Below are positions 8,590 through 20,600 of a stretch of DNA of 64,000 nucleotides, one piece after another (within the stretch, counting starts at the first letter, position 1; each line of letters begins with the position of its first letter). Made by a program: the position numbers and the translations under genes. The stretch covers positions 248,001 through 312,000 of the forward strand of contig NC_047498.1 in the NCBI RefSeq assembly GCF_002079055.1. The letters are read 5' to 3'. This DNA comes from Saccharomyces paradoxus. Its lineage: Eukaryota; Ascomycota; Saccharomycetes; Saccharomycetales; Saccharomycetaceae. Under the pieces are notes generated by a model that saw only the letters and a program-made list of their open reading frames with translations, made no database searches and was not told the DNA's origin.

Positions 8590-8684
8590 CAAAACATGCT
8601 CATTTTAAGTATATCTAAATATTATTTTGTATATACGTCTCTCTATAGAAAGCAAAAATATCAAAAACGCATGAAAATCTTCGT

Positions 8685-9230
8685 TTAACGATATTTATAC
8701 TTGATTTTAGAGTCTCCGTCACCTCTCTTCTCTCTTTTCATCTGTCTTTTGGATTTAGATTGCCCTTCATTAGCGGTTTTTGAGCGATTATCTGCCTGAG
8801 TTTGTTGAGCGCCAGGCATGAACACGTTTTTAAGGCCGTATAACTTATAACCAGCGTAGATAGGACACAATAATAAACACCACCAAAATTTGAATGTCCT
8901 GAAAGCTATAATTCCAATGTTACCAAATAGTGATAGATAGATTAGATCAAAAAAATATGATATTAAATTTGTATCATCGTTCAAGTCTATACCTTGTTTT
9001 ACTACGCGGTTACCATCATATTTGGGTTTACCAGATATCACAATGATATATATGGCAACAAACATAGGAACGTTCAAAGCCACCAGCTTAATCCATTGGC
9101 CAATTGTAGCCTTACGGGAAATTAATAGACGCACGATAGCCATCCCTAAAAACAAGGAAACTTGCTTGTATAAGCCCTGAATTATTTTTGAATTTGAGCT
9201 AGCTTGTTTCTTTCCTGCTTTCCCAGCCAT
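8685..9230 (-). CDS. SND2: Snd2 (Env10), SRP-independent ER targeting protein, TMEM208 family
   Basis: Membrane component of the SND pathway, which delivers proteins with downstream or central transmembrane segments to the ER translocon together with Snd1 and Snd3. The gene was also found as ENV10 in vacuolar sorting screens. The 181-residue protein matches the TMEM208/DUF788 pattern: hydrophobic segments at about 46-66, 90-110 and 113-130, and a basic, hydrophilic cytosolic tail (about 140-181, rich in Lys, Arg, Gln). It is transcribed divergently from SPC3, another ER protein-import gene, across 249 bp. Confidence 0.93.
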   Translation of the reverse strand: MAGKAGKKQASSNSKIIQGLYKQVSLFLGMAIVRLLISRKATIGQWIKLVALNVPMFVAIYIIVISGKPKYDGNRVVKQGIDLNDDTNLISYFFDLIYLSLFGNIGIIAFRTFKFWWCLLLCPIYAGYKLYGLKNVFMPGAQQTQADNRSKTANEGQSKSKRQMKREKRGDGDSKIKYKYR

Positions 9231-9479
9231 TTTGCCAACACAAACTTAAACCACTGCCTTTTGTCTCTTCTTAAAGCCACACATATATATTACCTTTTTC
9301 TCATCTATTATCTTTTTTATTACGTTGAAATTTTTCATTCCAAAGGCGCAGAACGAAAGTCGAATAATTTTATGACGGTCGGTGGACGTGGAGAGAAGGT
9401 TATTGTTAAAGGCCTACTAATTTTCACTTTGAAAAGGATCTATATAGTTAGCTAGCATCGCCCCCACATCCCTAGAACG

Positions 9480-10034
9480 ATGTTCTCTCTTGTCCAAAGA
9501 TTTCAAAATGTATCAAACCAGGCCTTTTCAATGGGAATTCTAATGGTTGTATTTATCATGGCATCCTCATACTATCAATTGATCAATAATAACGCGTTCT
9601 CGATACCTAGTAACATCGATAACGTCAAAACGTTAATTAATGTTAGAACAAGTAGATATTTTGGCTCACAAAGGGGCAAGGCAAAGGAAAATATGAAAAT
9701 TAAGTTTGACCTAAATACTGATCTCACTCCCCTTTTCAATTGGAATACAAAACAAGTATTTGTCTATTTAACTGCCGAGTATAACAGTACTGAAAAAATA
9801 ACCAGCGAGGTAACATTTTGGGATAAGATCATAAAAAGCAAAGATGATGCGGTGATTGATGTGAACGATCTAAAATCCAAATATTCTATTTGGGATATTG
9901 AAGATAGAAAATTCGAAGGTAAAGATCTAGTTTTCAAGTTACACTGGAATGTCCAACCGTGGGTAGGCCTGCTAACTTATGGCGAATCGGTGGGTAATTA
10001 TACACTGACCGTGGAAAATAAAGACGAAGTTTAA
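9480..10034 (+). CDS. SPC3: Signal peptidase complex subunit Spc3 (SPC22/23 family)
   Basis: Essential non-catalytic subunit of ER signal peptidase, working with the protease subunit Sec11. The 184-residue protein is a type II membrane protein: one transmembrane segment at about 16-34 after a short cytosolic N-terminus, then a lumenal domain. That domain contains the family hallmarks FNWNTKQVFVYLTAEY (about 82-97) and the LHWNVQPWVGLLTYG region near 156-170. Potential N-glycosylation sites (NST, NYT) lie in the lumenal part. The length equals the S. cerevisiae protein. Confidence 0.96.
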   Translation: MFSLVQRFQNVSNQAFSMGILMVVFIMASSYYQLINNNAFSIPSNIDNVKTLINVRTSRYFGSQRGKAKENMKIKFDLNTDLTPLFNWNTKQVFVYLTAEYNSTEKITSEVTFWDKIIKSKDDAVIDVNDLKSKYSIWDIEDRKFEGKDLVFKLHWNVQPWVGLLTYGESVGNYTLTVENKDEV

Positions 10035-10136
10035 ACTAATTATTGTGTACTAATCTTTGCTCTCTCACTTTTTGTTAGTTATTTACATGATTTTTGATAT
10101 ATATGCAGTTGATTATACAATATGATATATGCATTT

Positions 10137-13034
10137 CTAGAATTTACTGGCTGGCAGTACTCTTTTAGATTTCCTTAGTTCTTTAAAGTATGAGGGATGT
10201 CTCATTTCAATCTGTTCCCACTTACTGATCTCGTCTCTCGGTAGTAATAAGTAGTCTTTCATAAAATACTTGTAATTCGATATGAAATCACGCACCTGAT
10301 CTTCTAGAGTTTTCAAATCATCAATACTGTTCAAATAGGTGTCCAATTGCCTCTTTATACTGTTATATGTATCACTTTTCAAGTACAACCTGGGTTGAAA
10401 TTTATTGGTGTCCTTTTCCCTCATTTCTAACGTTGGCCAAGATTTATCACTTGAGTGCGTCGTGTCCTCGGATAGTTTCGTTAATAGTCTAAATTTATGA
10501 ATCAAGTTGTAGCCATGAATCAATGTATCATCAACGATTTTCATACCATACGAAAGGGTCCTTGGGTCTTTAAACAACGCTTCTACAGCGCTGTTCCACG
10601 ATATATTATCTAAAATAAAACCTTTTTCTCGCAACCTTTTCCACAATAATGGAAGTTCATCGATTTTATTCATTGCCACTAACTGATTCACTTTGAATGG
10701 GAAGAGTCCGCTAAAAAGGCTTCTTAGCTTAATATTCGGCGTTGTAGATGATGGCAAGTTTTCTATGTTTTCAATACGATCCATATATTTAGTGAATAGT
10801 GTTTCAAAATCTTTCCATTGTTCAATCTGAGCTAGTAATACCAACAATGATCTCATCATTACGAATTTATTATTATTCGATACCCAGTCATGCTTTTTGA
10901 AGAAAAGCTCATTGTACCGATTGTATAACTCTAAAGCCCGCTGCGGACTATCATGCTTTACAATCATTCTCATTGGCCATGCCATGACTGAGGGATGCAG
11001 TTTGTTATACGTAACGTCGAGAGTTCCATTGGCAGCATTTTCCATAATGTCTTCTACCATGCTAATCGTTTCTCTGATTTTTTCATTATTCTGTAGGCTT
11101 TTTTTAGCAACAGCCTTCAATATAAAGTATAAAATTTTGGAATTTGCTGGAACTTTATTTTGTGACATTGTTTTGTACAAGTTAATTATACCATCACGGT
11201 AACCTATTTTGTCATATGCTTCCATTATAATTTCAAAGTGCGAAGCGTCCACCTTGATCACAGGATGTTTTATCAGTTGATCTATAATGCTTAATGCCGT
11301 TTCGCAGTCTTGATTTAGCGTAACTAAAAATTTGATCATCATCTTGTAAAATTCACTGTCAACGGCCAGGTTTGAGTCTGTAATCTTGTGGAAGAGTTCC
11401 TCACACTTACTAACATTTTTTAAACCAATATATGCTTTGATAGCTTTGTTATACACCGATATTAAGCCATCTCTCCAGGATAAATTCTTTGAATGTTTTT
11501 CAAATAATGCTATTGCCTCTGTTGACTTGTTACTCTCAATATATACATCCATCAATGCAGAGACACTTTTTCCGGTGTGTTGGATATTGTAATGATCTGT
11601 CATAAGGTTGAATAATTCTTGAGCAATTAAATGGTTTGTGGATTTGCAACACATTTGTATTAATAGTGCAAAATGTCCTTCTGTGATTTCTACAGAGGGA
11701 TCCTCGCTCAGTCTTTTTAATATTCTAAACGCACCATCAAGGTCGTTTAAACCACGATACACTTTGAGCATTATGGTATGGGTTGCTGTTGAAGGCGCTA
11801 TGTCGTATTTCTTGAATAGCTCGAAGTGACTAAAGCAGGCTGCAAAATCCCCAACTTTATAATGTGCATATAGTAAAGATTGTAAAACGACGTACGTCGG
11901 TATCATACCTCTCCTCAGTAATTGTGTATATAGTTTATTGACACTATCCAATTCACCAATTCTGGCCATAGTATACATCAAAATACCATAATGTTGTATA
12001 GAGGGTAGCTTACCTATACCGAAAAGAGCATTGAACTGTTGTTGTAAAGCATCCCAATTATGCAGTTTAGAATGGGCCACCAGAAGATAATCAAATTGGT
12101 TTTGGTCGTGCTGAGCATCAGGGTATTTCCAATATGTTGACGGAACCAGCGAAAACTTCTGCATGTGACAATAAGTCTTTAGAATACATGTCAGGTCAGA
12201 ATTTACTACCGGCAGATTATGCTCACACTTATAATTCCAAACTGCTTCTGCCGGGGAAAATTTCCTGATGTAAGTCAATAGAAACATCAATGTAGTTGCG
12301 AATTGAGACGCTATTGCGGGCCCTTGTGTGAGCTGAATGGCTTTCAAATAAGATAGGTAATCAGGGTGAACATTTGATTGCCTCATAAATGATAGAAAAT
12401 TCCTCAGAATTACTCTATTCTCCATATAATTCGTAAACTCGCAATGACCATTAACCAGTTTCATCCATTTGACCCATTTATATACAGCTTCTCCATGCAT
12501 ATTCATTGTAACCATCCTCGAGAAAATTGAGTTAATCAGGTCTACCACCATTGCCTTTTGTGTTAATAGAAACCGTGATATGACATCAGACATTGCCCGG
12601 TCTAGTTGGATACCTCTTTGTAGAACCAATAAAGAGAGGAAGAACTTTTTCAACTCAGGTAATGAAGCATCTTGCTTTAACAACCTTTGTGAACCAATAG
12701 TGGTATAAAGAAAATGCTGTGCAATTTTTATGACATTCCCATAGGCCTGGTGGCGATAAAGATATTTTATAAGATACTGTCGTTCAAATGTTGTGGTAGC
12801 TGAGTTAGTTGTTATTGATGTGGTGGCTTTCTTCGTTAATGCAGTGCCAACAGACTTTAGAGGAACGCTTCCGCGCGCCATAAAGAATGAGACCAGGTTT
12901 CTCTCATCTTGTGAGCATAAAGGAGAGGTCGATTTATCTCGAAGCAGCTTCCTTATATGATCGGGTACGCCAGTACTCCATATACCCTTCTTATAATTAT
13001 AATTTCTTAATACGGCCGGAGCACACCTTTTCAT
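10137..13034 (-). CDS. PET309: Pet309, mitochondrial PPR protein activating COX1 mRNA translation
   Basis: Pentatricopeptide-repeat protein bound to the mitochondrial inner membrane, needed for stability and translation of the mitochondrial COX1 mRNA and so for cytochrome oxidase. The first ATG on the minus strand (codon at 13032-13034) gives 965 residues, the S. cerevisiae length. The frame is open eleven codons further but without ATG. Helical-hairpin repeats of PPR type occupy much of the middle, for example around [20 protein letters not shown] and [20 protein letters not shown], with the repeat consensus of small residues and Leu/Ala spacing. The N-terminus is Arg/Lys-rich without acidic residues, as for a mitochondrial import signal. 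Confidence 0.95.
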   Translation of the reverse strand: MKRCAPAVLRNYNYKKGIWSTGVPDHIRKLLRDKSTSPLCSQDERNLVSFFMARGSVPLKSVGTALTKKATTSITTNSATTTFERQYLIKYLYRHQAYGNVIKIAQHFLYTTIGSQRLLKQDASLPELKKFFLSLLVLQRGIQLDRAMSDVISRFLLTQKAMVVDLINSIFSRMVTMNMHGEAVYKWVKWMKLVNGHCEFTNYMENRVILRNFLSFMRQSNVHPDYLSYLKAIQLTQGPAIASQFATTLMFLLTYIRKFSPAEAVWNYKCEHNLPVVNSDLTCILKTYCHMQKFSLVPSTYWKYPDAQHDQNQFDYLLVAHSKLHNWDALQQQFNALFGIGKLPSIQHYGILMYTMARIGELDSVNKLYTQLLRRGMIPTYVVLQSLLYAHYKVGDFAACFSHFELFKKYDIAPSTATHTIMLKVYRGLNDLDGAFRILKRLSEDPSVEITEGHFALLIQMCCKSTNHLIAQELFNLMTDHYNIQHTGKSVSALMDVYIESNKSTEAIALFEKHSKNLSWRDGLISVYNKAIKAYIGLKNVSKCEELFHKITDSNLAVDSEFYKMMIKFLVTLNQDCETALSIIDQLIKHPVIKVDASHFEIIMEAYDKIGYRDGIINLYKTMSQNKVPANSKILYFILKAVAKKSLQNNEKIRETISMVEDIMENAANGTLDVTYNKLHPSVMAWPMRMIVKHDSPQRALELYNRYNELFFKKHDWVSNNNKFVMMRSLLVLLAQIEQWKDFETLFTKYMDRIENIENLPSSTTPNIKLRSLFSGLFPFKVNQLVAMNKIDELPLLWKRLREKGFILDNISWNSAVEALFKDPRTLSYGMKIVDDTLIHGYNLIHKFRLLTKLSEDTTHSSDKSWPTLEMREKDTNKFQPRLYLKSDTYNSIKRQLDTYLNSIDDLKTLEDQVRDFISNYKYFMKDYLLLPRDEISKWEQIEMRHPSYFKELRKSKRVLPASKF

Positions 13035-13326
13035 AATGGCCAAAAAGCGTGTTTCAGTATACTCCAATACCTTTAACTACTTATATTCGAAGCTTTCTAT
13101 ACTATTGCGGCCTCTTCCTTGGGTATCAAGGCTACGTTAGCGTCACCTAATAGTCCCACCTTAACTTACACTACAAGATTTTTTTATTTCTTCATTGGCC
13201 CGAAATGTTACTTTTCCATCAAACAATGAAAAATTTCAAAATCAAACCTCATCGCAATACTATTGAAAGTATTTTTAGGAGAATGATACAGGAAAGTGGT
13301 CAGGTAAACAACCAAATAAAATCAGT

Positions 13327-13782
13327 ATGGGTACAGCCAAGCAAAGCCAAAATAGAAAGAAGTTCACGAGGGAGTACAAGGTTAAAGAGATCCAAAGGAG
13401 TATTACGAAGAAGACCAGACTGAGGAAGGAATACCTTAAAGCTCTAAAAGATGAAGGGTATACCATACCAGAAAAGGAGCCTAGAACCGTGGCAAAAGAA
13501 TCTGTAAGGAAGATTAAGGAAGCCAGGGCAATGGAAGGAAAGAAAAAACTAGACGAGAAGAAGGAGATCAAGAAACAAAGAAAGAGAATGCAAAGGGACG
13601 AATTGAACAAGCAAAAAAGTGAACAGTTGGAGAGAATTAGAGTATCGAAGGAGAAATTTCAGGTAAGAGAAGATAGGAAGAAGAAACTAACCCAAAAAAC
13701 AAGGACGGGTCAACCCTTGATGGGCCCTAAAATAGAAGACCTTTTGGATAAGATTAAGACAGATGATACTTATACTTCCTGA
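13327..13782 (+). CDS. FYV7: Fyv7, small-subunit rRNA processing factor
   Basis: Nucleolar protein required for 18S rRNA maturation and survival upon K1 killer toxin exposure. The 151 residues are extremely Lys/Arg/Glu-rich. A long charged alpha-helix or coiled coil spans roughly 40-135, and a conserved C-terminal TRTGQPLMGPKIEDLLDKI segment follows. It is divergent from PET309 (292 bp between the ATGs). An upstream ATG at 13205 starts a different frame that ends inside FYV7 and has no coding character. Confidence 0.94.
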   Translation: MGTAKQSQNRKKFTREYKVKEIQRSITKKTRLRKEYLKALKDEGYTIPEKEPRTVAKESVRKIKEARAMEGKKKLDEKKEIKKQRKRMQRDELNKQKSEQLERIRVSKEKFQVREDRKKKLTQKTRTGQPLMGPKIEDLLDKIKTDDTYTS

Positions 13783-13949
13783 ATAGTAAGATTTTTCAGG
13801 GTTATTTTTCATTTGTGTATTTACAGAAAGATTTTATTATTTAAATTTACTTAATTAGTGTGTATATTAGTTTTATTTCCTCTCTTTTTTTAACTTCTTT
13901 TTCTTGGAATTTGTTATTTACAAGATTCTTTTGCTTGTGAGGAACTTGG

Positions 13950-16235
13950 CTATTTTTTAGCTTGTTTCTTTTGAAACTCAGAGATCAATTCCTTTTGAAC
14001 ATGGGGCGATGTCGGAGCGTAATGACTAAACTCTAACGAGAATTCACCTTTACCTTGGGTCGAGGCTCTTAATGAGGTAGCGAAACCAAACATTGTGCTC
14101 AAGGCACATTCTGCTTTTAATGTAAATTCGTCATGACCGTTCTCGGTATCCTGTATCACTGCTTGTAATTTATTCAATAAACCGATGACGTTACCTTGGA
14201 ATTCATTTGGTGATGTTACCGAAACATTCATGATAGGTTCCATGATCACCGGCTGTGCCCTCAGGAAGGCGTCACGGAACGCAGACATGGTAGCTGTTTT
14301 GAACGATAATTCATTAGAATCCACCGCGTGAATAGCACCATCGTTAATTAACATTTTAACGTCCAAAACACGATGTCCGATCAATGGTCCTTTTTCACAT
14401 ACTTCTTCAAAACCCTTACCACATGCAGCTAAATACTTGTCCGGTATACGTCCACCAACAATGGCAGTCTCAAATATGTTGCCCTTAGTAATGTCATCTA
14501 CAGGTGATAAGGTACCGATAACTCTACCATATTGACCAGCACCACCGGATTGTTTCTTGTGTGTATAATCAAAATCTGCCGGTATGGTGATGGACTCTCT
14601 ATAAGAAACTTGTGGTTTACCTGTGACGCAGTCCACATTATATTCACGTCTCATTCTCTCGACGTAAATTTCCAGATGCAATTCACCCATCCCAGAAATA
14701 ATCGTTTCTTTAGATTCAGGATCGAACTTCACTCTGAATGTAGGGTCTTCCTTTTGAAATCTGTTTAAAGCCTTTGAAAAATTTGATGCGTCCTTTGAAT
14801 TTGGTGTAATGGATAAGGAGACAACAGCATCTGGAACATACATGGATGACATAGAGTATTGAACACTACCATCAGTGAATGTGTCGCCAGAGGCACAGTC
14901 AATACCAAAAGTAGCGCAAATTTCACCTGAGCCAACTTCATCGACATCTTCCATCTCGCTGGAATGCATTCTGACTAATCTTGCCACCTTCACCTTTTTA
15001 CCAGTCTTTACATTTGTGATATAATTACCCTTTCTTAAACGCCCCTGATAGACGCGAACATAAGTCAGTTGACCATACTTGCCTTCTTCCAATTTGAATG
15101 CCAATCCAACAAATGGTTGTTGCACCGCAGGAACTAAGTTGACCTTGGCTTCATTGTTGCTTATATCTAGAGCTGTATTTAATACTTCGGAGGGATTGGG
15201 TAAGTAGTCTACAATAGCATCCAAAACAGGTTGAATACCAGTATTTGCCAGCGCAGATCCCATTAAAACTGGGGTAAAAGACCTAGCAATTGTGGCTCTG
15301 CGAATAGCATCTTTAATTTGTTGCGTAGTAGGCTCCTTCTCTTCTAAAAACATTTCTGCCATTTCGTCATCCACATCAGCAAGTGTCTCAACCAGGAGTT
15401 GTCTTTTTTCCTCCATCAATGGCTTCAAACCTTCAGGTACTGGTCCTTTTTCTATGATCTCACCATTACCACCCTTGTTGTAAAGAGCAACTCTATTGAT
15501 TAAATCAACTACACCAGACAAGCTCGATTCCGATCCGATAGGAATTTGTACAGCAGCAGCGGGAATTTTCAGTTTCGAATTAAGTTGTTCGATGGCACGG
15601 AAGGGATCTGAACCCATACGATCCATTTTATTGATGAAAGTTACTCTCGGAACATTGTATCTACGCATTTGACGATCCACGGTCACTGTTTGGGATTGAA
15701 CACCTGAAACAGCACAAACAACAAGAACAGCACCGTCTAGTACTCTAAGGGCACGCTCCACTTCGATAGTGAAATCAATATGACCTGGAGTATCGATCAA
15801 GTTGAAATGATAGTTTTTACCCTGTTTATCCCAAGAGCAGTAAGTGGCGGCAGACTGAATAGTAATACCCTTTTCCCTTTCAAGGTCCATGGAATCCATC
15901 TTGGCTCCAACATTATCTCTACCACGAACCTCATGAATAGCTTTGATCCTTTTTGTATAGTACAAAACACGTTCAGTAAAAGTGGTTTTTCCGGAGTCGA
16001 TATGAGCAGATATACCTATATTACGCAATTTATTACATCGTTCAATATCATCTGGCGTAAGTTTTTGTTTAATTTCATCCACTAAAGCTTTTTCTTCCTC
16101 GTATGTAGAACGAGTTAGTGAACTTCCATGAAAAGATCTTCTCGAGAAGCCCAAGCCAAGTTTTGAACATGTGAAAAAAGGAATGCTACCTCGAACCACT
16201 CTTCGAGGTACCCACATCATTGTTTGGACACTCAT
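13950..16235 (-). CDS. MEF1: Mitochondrial elongation factor G1 (Mef1)
   Basis: GTPase that drives ribosome translocation in mitochondrial translation. The 761 residues show an N-terminal presequence (about 1-40, Arg-rich) followed by the EF-G G domain: P-loop AHIDSGKT at 77-84, switch II DTPGH at 148-152, NKMD at 202-205. Domain II follows, then the domain III-V region with [14 protein letters not shown] and the domain IV loop [10 protein letters not shown]. Length and start equal S. cerevisiae Mef1. The paralogue Mef2 acts in ribosome recycling and is clearly different. Confidence 0.97.
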   Translation of the reverse strand: MSVQTMMWVPRRVVRGSIPFFTCSKLGLGFSRRSFHGSSLTRSTYEEEKALVDEIKQKLTPDDIERCNKLRNIGISAHIDSGKTTFTERVLYYTKRIKAIHEVRGRDNVGAKMDSMDLEREKGITIQSAATYCSWDKQGKNYHFNLIDTPGHIDFTIEVERALRVLDGAVLVVCAVSGVQSQTVTVDRQMRRYNVPRVTFINKMDRMGSDPFRAIEQLNSKLKIPAAAVQIPIGSESSLSGVVDLINRVALYNKGGNGEIIEKGPVPEGLKPLMEEKRQLLVETLADVDDEMAEMFLEEKEPTTQQIKDAIRRATIARSFTPVLMGSALANTGIQPVLDAIVDYLPNPSEVLNTALDISNNEAKVNLVPAVQQPFVGLAFKLEEGKYGQLTYVRVYQGRLRKGNYITNVKTGKKVKVARLVRMHSSEMEDVDEVGSGEICATFGIDCASGDTFTDGSVQYSMSSMYVPDAVVSLSITPNSKDASNFSKALNRFQKEDPTFRVKFDPESKETIISGMGELHLEIYVERMRREYNVDCVTGKPQVSYRESITIPADFDYTHKKQSGGAGQYGRVIGTLSPVDDITKGNIFETAIVGGRIPDKYLAACGKGFEEVCEKGPLIGHRVLDVKMLINDGAIHAVDSNELSFKTATMSAFRDAFLRAQPVIMEPIMNVSVTSPNEFQGNVIGLLNKLQAVIQDTENGHDEFTLKAECALSTMFGFATSLRASTQGKGEFSLEFSHYAPTSPHVQKELISEFQKKQAKK

Positions 16236-16459
16236 ATTGGTGATATGTTACTATGCTTTCTAGCTTTTTCCGGTCTCCTTTATTGAATCTCTTTTTTTTT
16301 TAGATATTTTCTTTCATCTTGGAAATTTCGGCCACTTGTGAAGTTTCCCCCCACAATAATATAGTGTAAGTTCATTATAGTTAATCATATTTAAAAAGCG
16401 TAGAGAAAAGACGTATATTTTATATATTTCAGATGTTAAAAGTTACGTTTTATTATCCT

Positions 16460-17530
16460 TCATGCAGGACCCTCAATAATCGTCTTGACATTGTTTAACG
16501 GATGGTCTCTGTTCTCGTCGAATGCGTCGATAGCATCCTTAAACTTGTAGCGATGTGTAATCAAAGGTTTGAGCGATAGTTTTCCGCTGGAGGCTAGCTC
16601 GATAGAGTCGCTGTAGTCTCCCTGACAGTATCGGAGGCATCCTTGGAATGTTAGTTCCTTTGTCGGTATCATCGAGATCGGAAACTGTATCTCTTCTGGT
16701 CCCATTCCAACTTGAATAAACGTCCCACCTGCTTTGCAAACTTCGATGCCTGTTCTAATGCAGGCTTGAGCACCAGAACATTCAAAAATAATGTCGGCAC
16801 CTTTCTTGCCGATTTCCTTTTTTATAACACTGTCTACAGTAACACCATGTGGCAGACCACCTGAGTTGACGACGTGCGTAGCACCAAATTGGCTGGCCCT
16901 TTCCAGCTTGGTTTCTGAGAGATCTACAAAAACAACATCTGTGGCCCCAAAGACACTAGCTACTTTCCCAGCTAGCAAACCTATGGGCCCAGCTCCAAAT
17001 ACGACACAACGGGCTCCAAATTTCATCTTTGCTATTTTATTAGCGTGGACAGCCACCGATAATGGCTCCATGAGTGCTCCTTCCTCGAATGACAAATGAT
17101 CAGGAAGTTTGTAGACAAAGTCCTTCGCGGTCTTATAATACTTTGTCAAGGTACCATCAAAGGGTGGTGTCGCAGCAAACTTTAAATTGGGGTCCAAGTT
17201 GTACCTACCCTCCCTCATCTCTGGTGAAAACCTGTCAGGTAATCCAGGCTCCAGTGCCACTCTATCTCCCACTTTAAGTGTCTTGACGTTCTCGCCTATG
17301 AGGGCCACTATTCCTGATGATTCGTGCCCCAGCACCATTGGTGATTTTACCACGTAATTGGCTATTTTTCCATGAGTATAGTAATGGATATCTGACCCAC
17401 ATATTCCTGTAGCCTTGATTTGAATGATTACGTCGTTAGGATCTGAAATCGTGGGGATGCTAACATCCATTAGGGTGATTTTACCAGGTTGTTCTAAGAC
17501 AACAGCTTCTTGTGTAATTGATTCAGTCAT
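16460..17530 (-). CDS. XYL2: Xylitol dehydrogenase (zinc-dependent MDR family)
   Basis: NAD-dependent polyol dehydrogenase that oxidises xylitol to D-xylulose, related to sorbitol dehydrogenases. The 356 residues show the catalytic zinc ligands Cys44 (TGICGSDIHYY) and His69-Glu70 (GHESSG), and the NAD-binding Rossmann loop GAGPIG at 179-184. The lobe around 95-115, which holds four cysteines for a structural zinc in classical alcohol dehydrogenases, has none of them here; related yeast xylitol dehydrogenases as I recall also lack them. The promoter carries stress-response elements (17646-17662) and a TATAAATA box on the minus strand at 17604-17611. Confidence 0.95.
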   Translation of the reverse strand: MTESITQEAVVLEQPGKITLMDVSIPTISDPNDVIIQIKATGICGSDIHYYTHGKIANYVVKSPMVLGHESSGIVALIGENVKTLKVGDRVALEPGLPDRFSPEMREGRYNLDPNLKFAATPPFDGTLTKYYKTAKDFVYKLPDHLSFEEGALMEPLSVAVHANKIAKMKFGARCVVFGAGPIGLLAGKVASVFGATDVVFVDLSETKLERASQFGATHVVNSGGLPHGVTVDSVIKKEIGKKGADIIFECSGAQACIRTGIEVCKAGGTFIQVGMGPEEIQFPISMIPTKELTFQGCLRYCQGDYSDSIELASSGKLSLKPLITHRYKFKDAIDAFDENRDHPLNNVKTIIEGPA

Positions 17531-17603
17531 GCTGAATGGTGTTCTCTATCCTAAAGGCAGTATGAATATGTCTTTTTAGTGTGTGTGGATATATTTATGT
17601 ATA

Positions 17604-17662
17604 TATTTATACAGTTTTCAATTTTATTATGAATTACTTCAGGAGAGGGGTTGCAATCCCCT
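17604..17662 (-). promoter_or_regulatory. XYL2 promoter: TATA box and inverted STRE pair
   Basis: On the minus strand TATAAATA occupies 17604-17611, about 75-80 bp before the XYL2 ATG. Further upstream AGGGG (17646-17650) and CCCCT (17658-17662) form an inverted pair. AGGGG/CCCCT is the core of the stress response element bound by Msn2 and Msn4. The 5-bp arms could also form a small hairpin that overlaps the region just after the RGR1 stop. Confidence 0.5.
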
Positions 17663-17696
17663 GAGGGATAATAGTGCCGGTGCCTATTTAATCCCT

Positions 17697-20600
17697 CTAA
17701 CATGAACTGGAGTTCGAGTCGACCTTGAGAATACTATGGATTTCCATTAAAATAGGTTCTATCTCACTGGGGTCGCAAGCCACACCATTGCCCAAACGAA
17801 TGGCATGTGATGCAAGGATAGGTTTGACAGATTCTGGAGTCCCTAATCTCTTAGTATCCAGCATAAATACTTGATTTCTCACTTGATGCATCATTGGATA
17901 GGCGGGAGACTTCGTGGTTATGTGCGCCACGTCTGCAAAATGAATATGAAATTGAATTTTATCACGGCCGTTGTGCAAAACAGTTTTCAATTCTATACAT
18001 ATTGTAATCTTAGTACCTGCCTGAGGGTTATAATATACTATCTGATACTCGTTTAGATTATGCAACCCAATGTTTACCATAGTGGAGTACTGACTTCTAC
18101 CCTCATGGAATTTGCCCCCCCTTTCATTGAGAATTACTTTTAAAGCTTTAAACAAAGATGACGTGAATTGTAAGTAGCTAAAAATAAAATGATAATCCAT
18201 TGTCGAATTATCTAAGAAAGGTTGAATTATATGTTGTGGATTGGAAGGTGATAGTTGAACTGTCAAATTTTTGATAGAGTCGTCATTTGTTAATATCTTT
18301 ATTGTACAGTCTTTATCATCTTCTTCATTGTTGGAGAGATACTTGAAGGAAATCTCATTGGGTTGTAATGCAATTATCTTGAAGTTTTCGGACTCAAAAT
18401 TCTTGTGCAATCTTTCCACAACATCTGTTAATACAACTAATTGCATCAATTTTTGCCTAAATTTGGTCAGATATTGCACTATTATACCAAGATTTGTAAA
18501 ACTCTCCTCCAAATAAAAAGCTAACGGTTCTTCCTGTACAAAGTGGATGTATAGTTTATCAATCTGACATTGGATCATCATTGTGTTTCTTTTAAATTTA
18601 GCATACAATCGTATTTGGGAGTTGGAGTAATCTATCCTTAGAAACATGGAACTCTCCAATATGAAGTTCAGTGCTTTTGAACCTTCCAAAAACGACTCTA
18701 ACTCTAGAGTTATTATTGATATGTTATCATTAGTATTACTTCCCTGGATAATATATTGAGGTAGTTTTTGTTCGTTGATCATTTCAGAAGAACAAATCTT
18801 ATTGCGAATTTCTAGTTGGTTCAAAGAATCGATCAACATATGATTTATGATTCTGTTTAAAATAGTCTTTTGCAATATCATAATTTTTTGATACGTTATT
18901 GACTCCAACTTGACAGTCATAACGTTAGAATTGTCTAAATATTTGAGGTTCCATTTCCCACGCTGAGAGACAATTTTACCGATTCTCTTTTCTACGACGC
19001 ATGATGTTTTAGAGGATATTATCGATAAAATTAAATACCAGTTGAGAGGCCAATGTGGTAGCCTGATAAATAAGTCCCTTTGTAATAACAGAGAAGCATC
19101 ACTATTAGTAGTGTTGTTACCAGCGACAGCGTATTTATCACCTTCTTTCTTAACAACGCTCTCGCCATTCGTATTCACTTGAGTCCTAATTGGTTTATCA
19201 ATCTTAATAATTTTGCTACATGACCATCCCGTGTTTTCAAACATGGTAGTTAAAACATGAATAATTTTGTCTAATTTCAGCAGTTGTAGTATTCTCGCCA
19301 ATTCCTCTGGGCCCTCGGCTCTATTTATCTTTGACGCGTATTTCAATAATAGCGGAGTCGGATTTCTGAAGTAAAACTGCCCACTCAATAAATCAATTTT
19401 TAATTGAATGGGTGCCATGGAAACACATGTCGTAGGAAGTTGAAATAATAGAACATCCGGATTTTCTTCGTCTTCTTGGAATATATCCCTTGCCAGCAGC
19501 TCCGATCTGATAATTCTTGCATGGTTGAACATAATTTCGTCCAAAATCCCTTCGATATTTGATACAATATTGTTATAAATTACAGGCATATTTTTGGCCC
19601 TTGATGCACTCTGGTTGTCCCATTTCAGGATAAGACTTTCCGTTGTCCTTTGAATGCCAATAGTAATCTTACCCTTACTGTCCATTTTGCCGTTCAGCCA
19701 ATATCTAACTGTGATTATACTTTTTTTAGAGTCATAATTATGGATCAAATTACTTTTGGAAAACTTACCACCGTTGGCCAGCTTTAAAAATTCTCTATGA
19801 ACCATGTATAACTGTAATGTCAGCACGTATTTATGCAAAAAATTGTACAGGGACAACAATGGATCGTTACTTTTCAAAAGTAACTCATTGATTAGTTTCT
19901 CCAGTCTTGGTTTATTTAAAGGTAAGTTATTGCCGTTAGAATTTGAGTTCTCATCATTGTTCTCGCTATCACCGTTAGGCGAATTAGCTTCCGTTACCGT
20001 TGAAACACTTTGTTCAGCTTCTGTGTTAAACAACAATTTCAAGTCCACAAAAAATAGAGGGGACTGTCTATTAACAGTGGACAACTGGATTTCAAATTCA
20101 TTAGCTACAGTAAAGTAGATCCTACCATTTTTAATATGATAGTTGTTTAATGGTTTAGGAATGTTCATTAATGCAATTTTGATTGAGACGGTCAAATTCA
20201 AATCTTTTAGTCTCTGTAGAATCAATCCGATGGGAACTTTGGCCATTCCGTCCACCATATCCATAGAGTCACTGCCACCACTTAATTTGAAGTTGTGTGT
20301 GGGTAGATTAGGCCTCCCAAGACTCAAAACTTCCAAGGCGGTGACCAAATCCACATTGGGCAACTTAGCATTGGTCATAGAATTTAGACTACTTTTCAAA
20401 GCCCAGATACAATTGTTAACGTTCATGTTAGTCGTTCTAAACCAGTTCAACAGATCGATTAATACGTGAAAATTGTTTTGTTTTATAGTACGCGTCCATT
20501 TCACAAGCACGTAAAGTTTCAAAAATTGTGTCCTTAAGAATATAATCAGCTGTAAGAAACGTATCTTCTTTGCAGAGTTGGGCTCGTTTATCTGGGTGTG

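Noticed and set aside
13205-13423. 72-codon frame overlapping the FYV7 start
   Set aside because: Out of frame with FYV7 and lacking any conserved feature; the FYV7 ATG gives the expected product.
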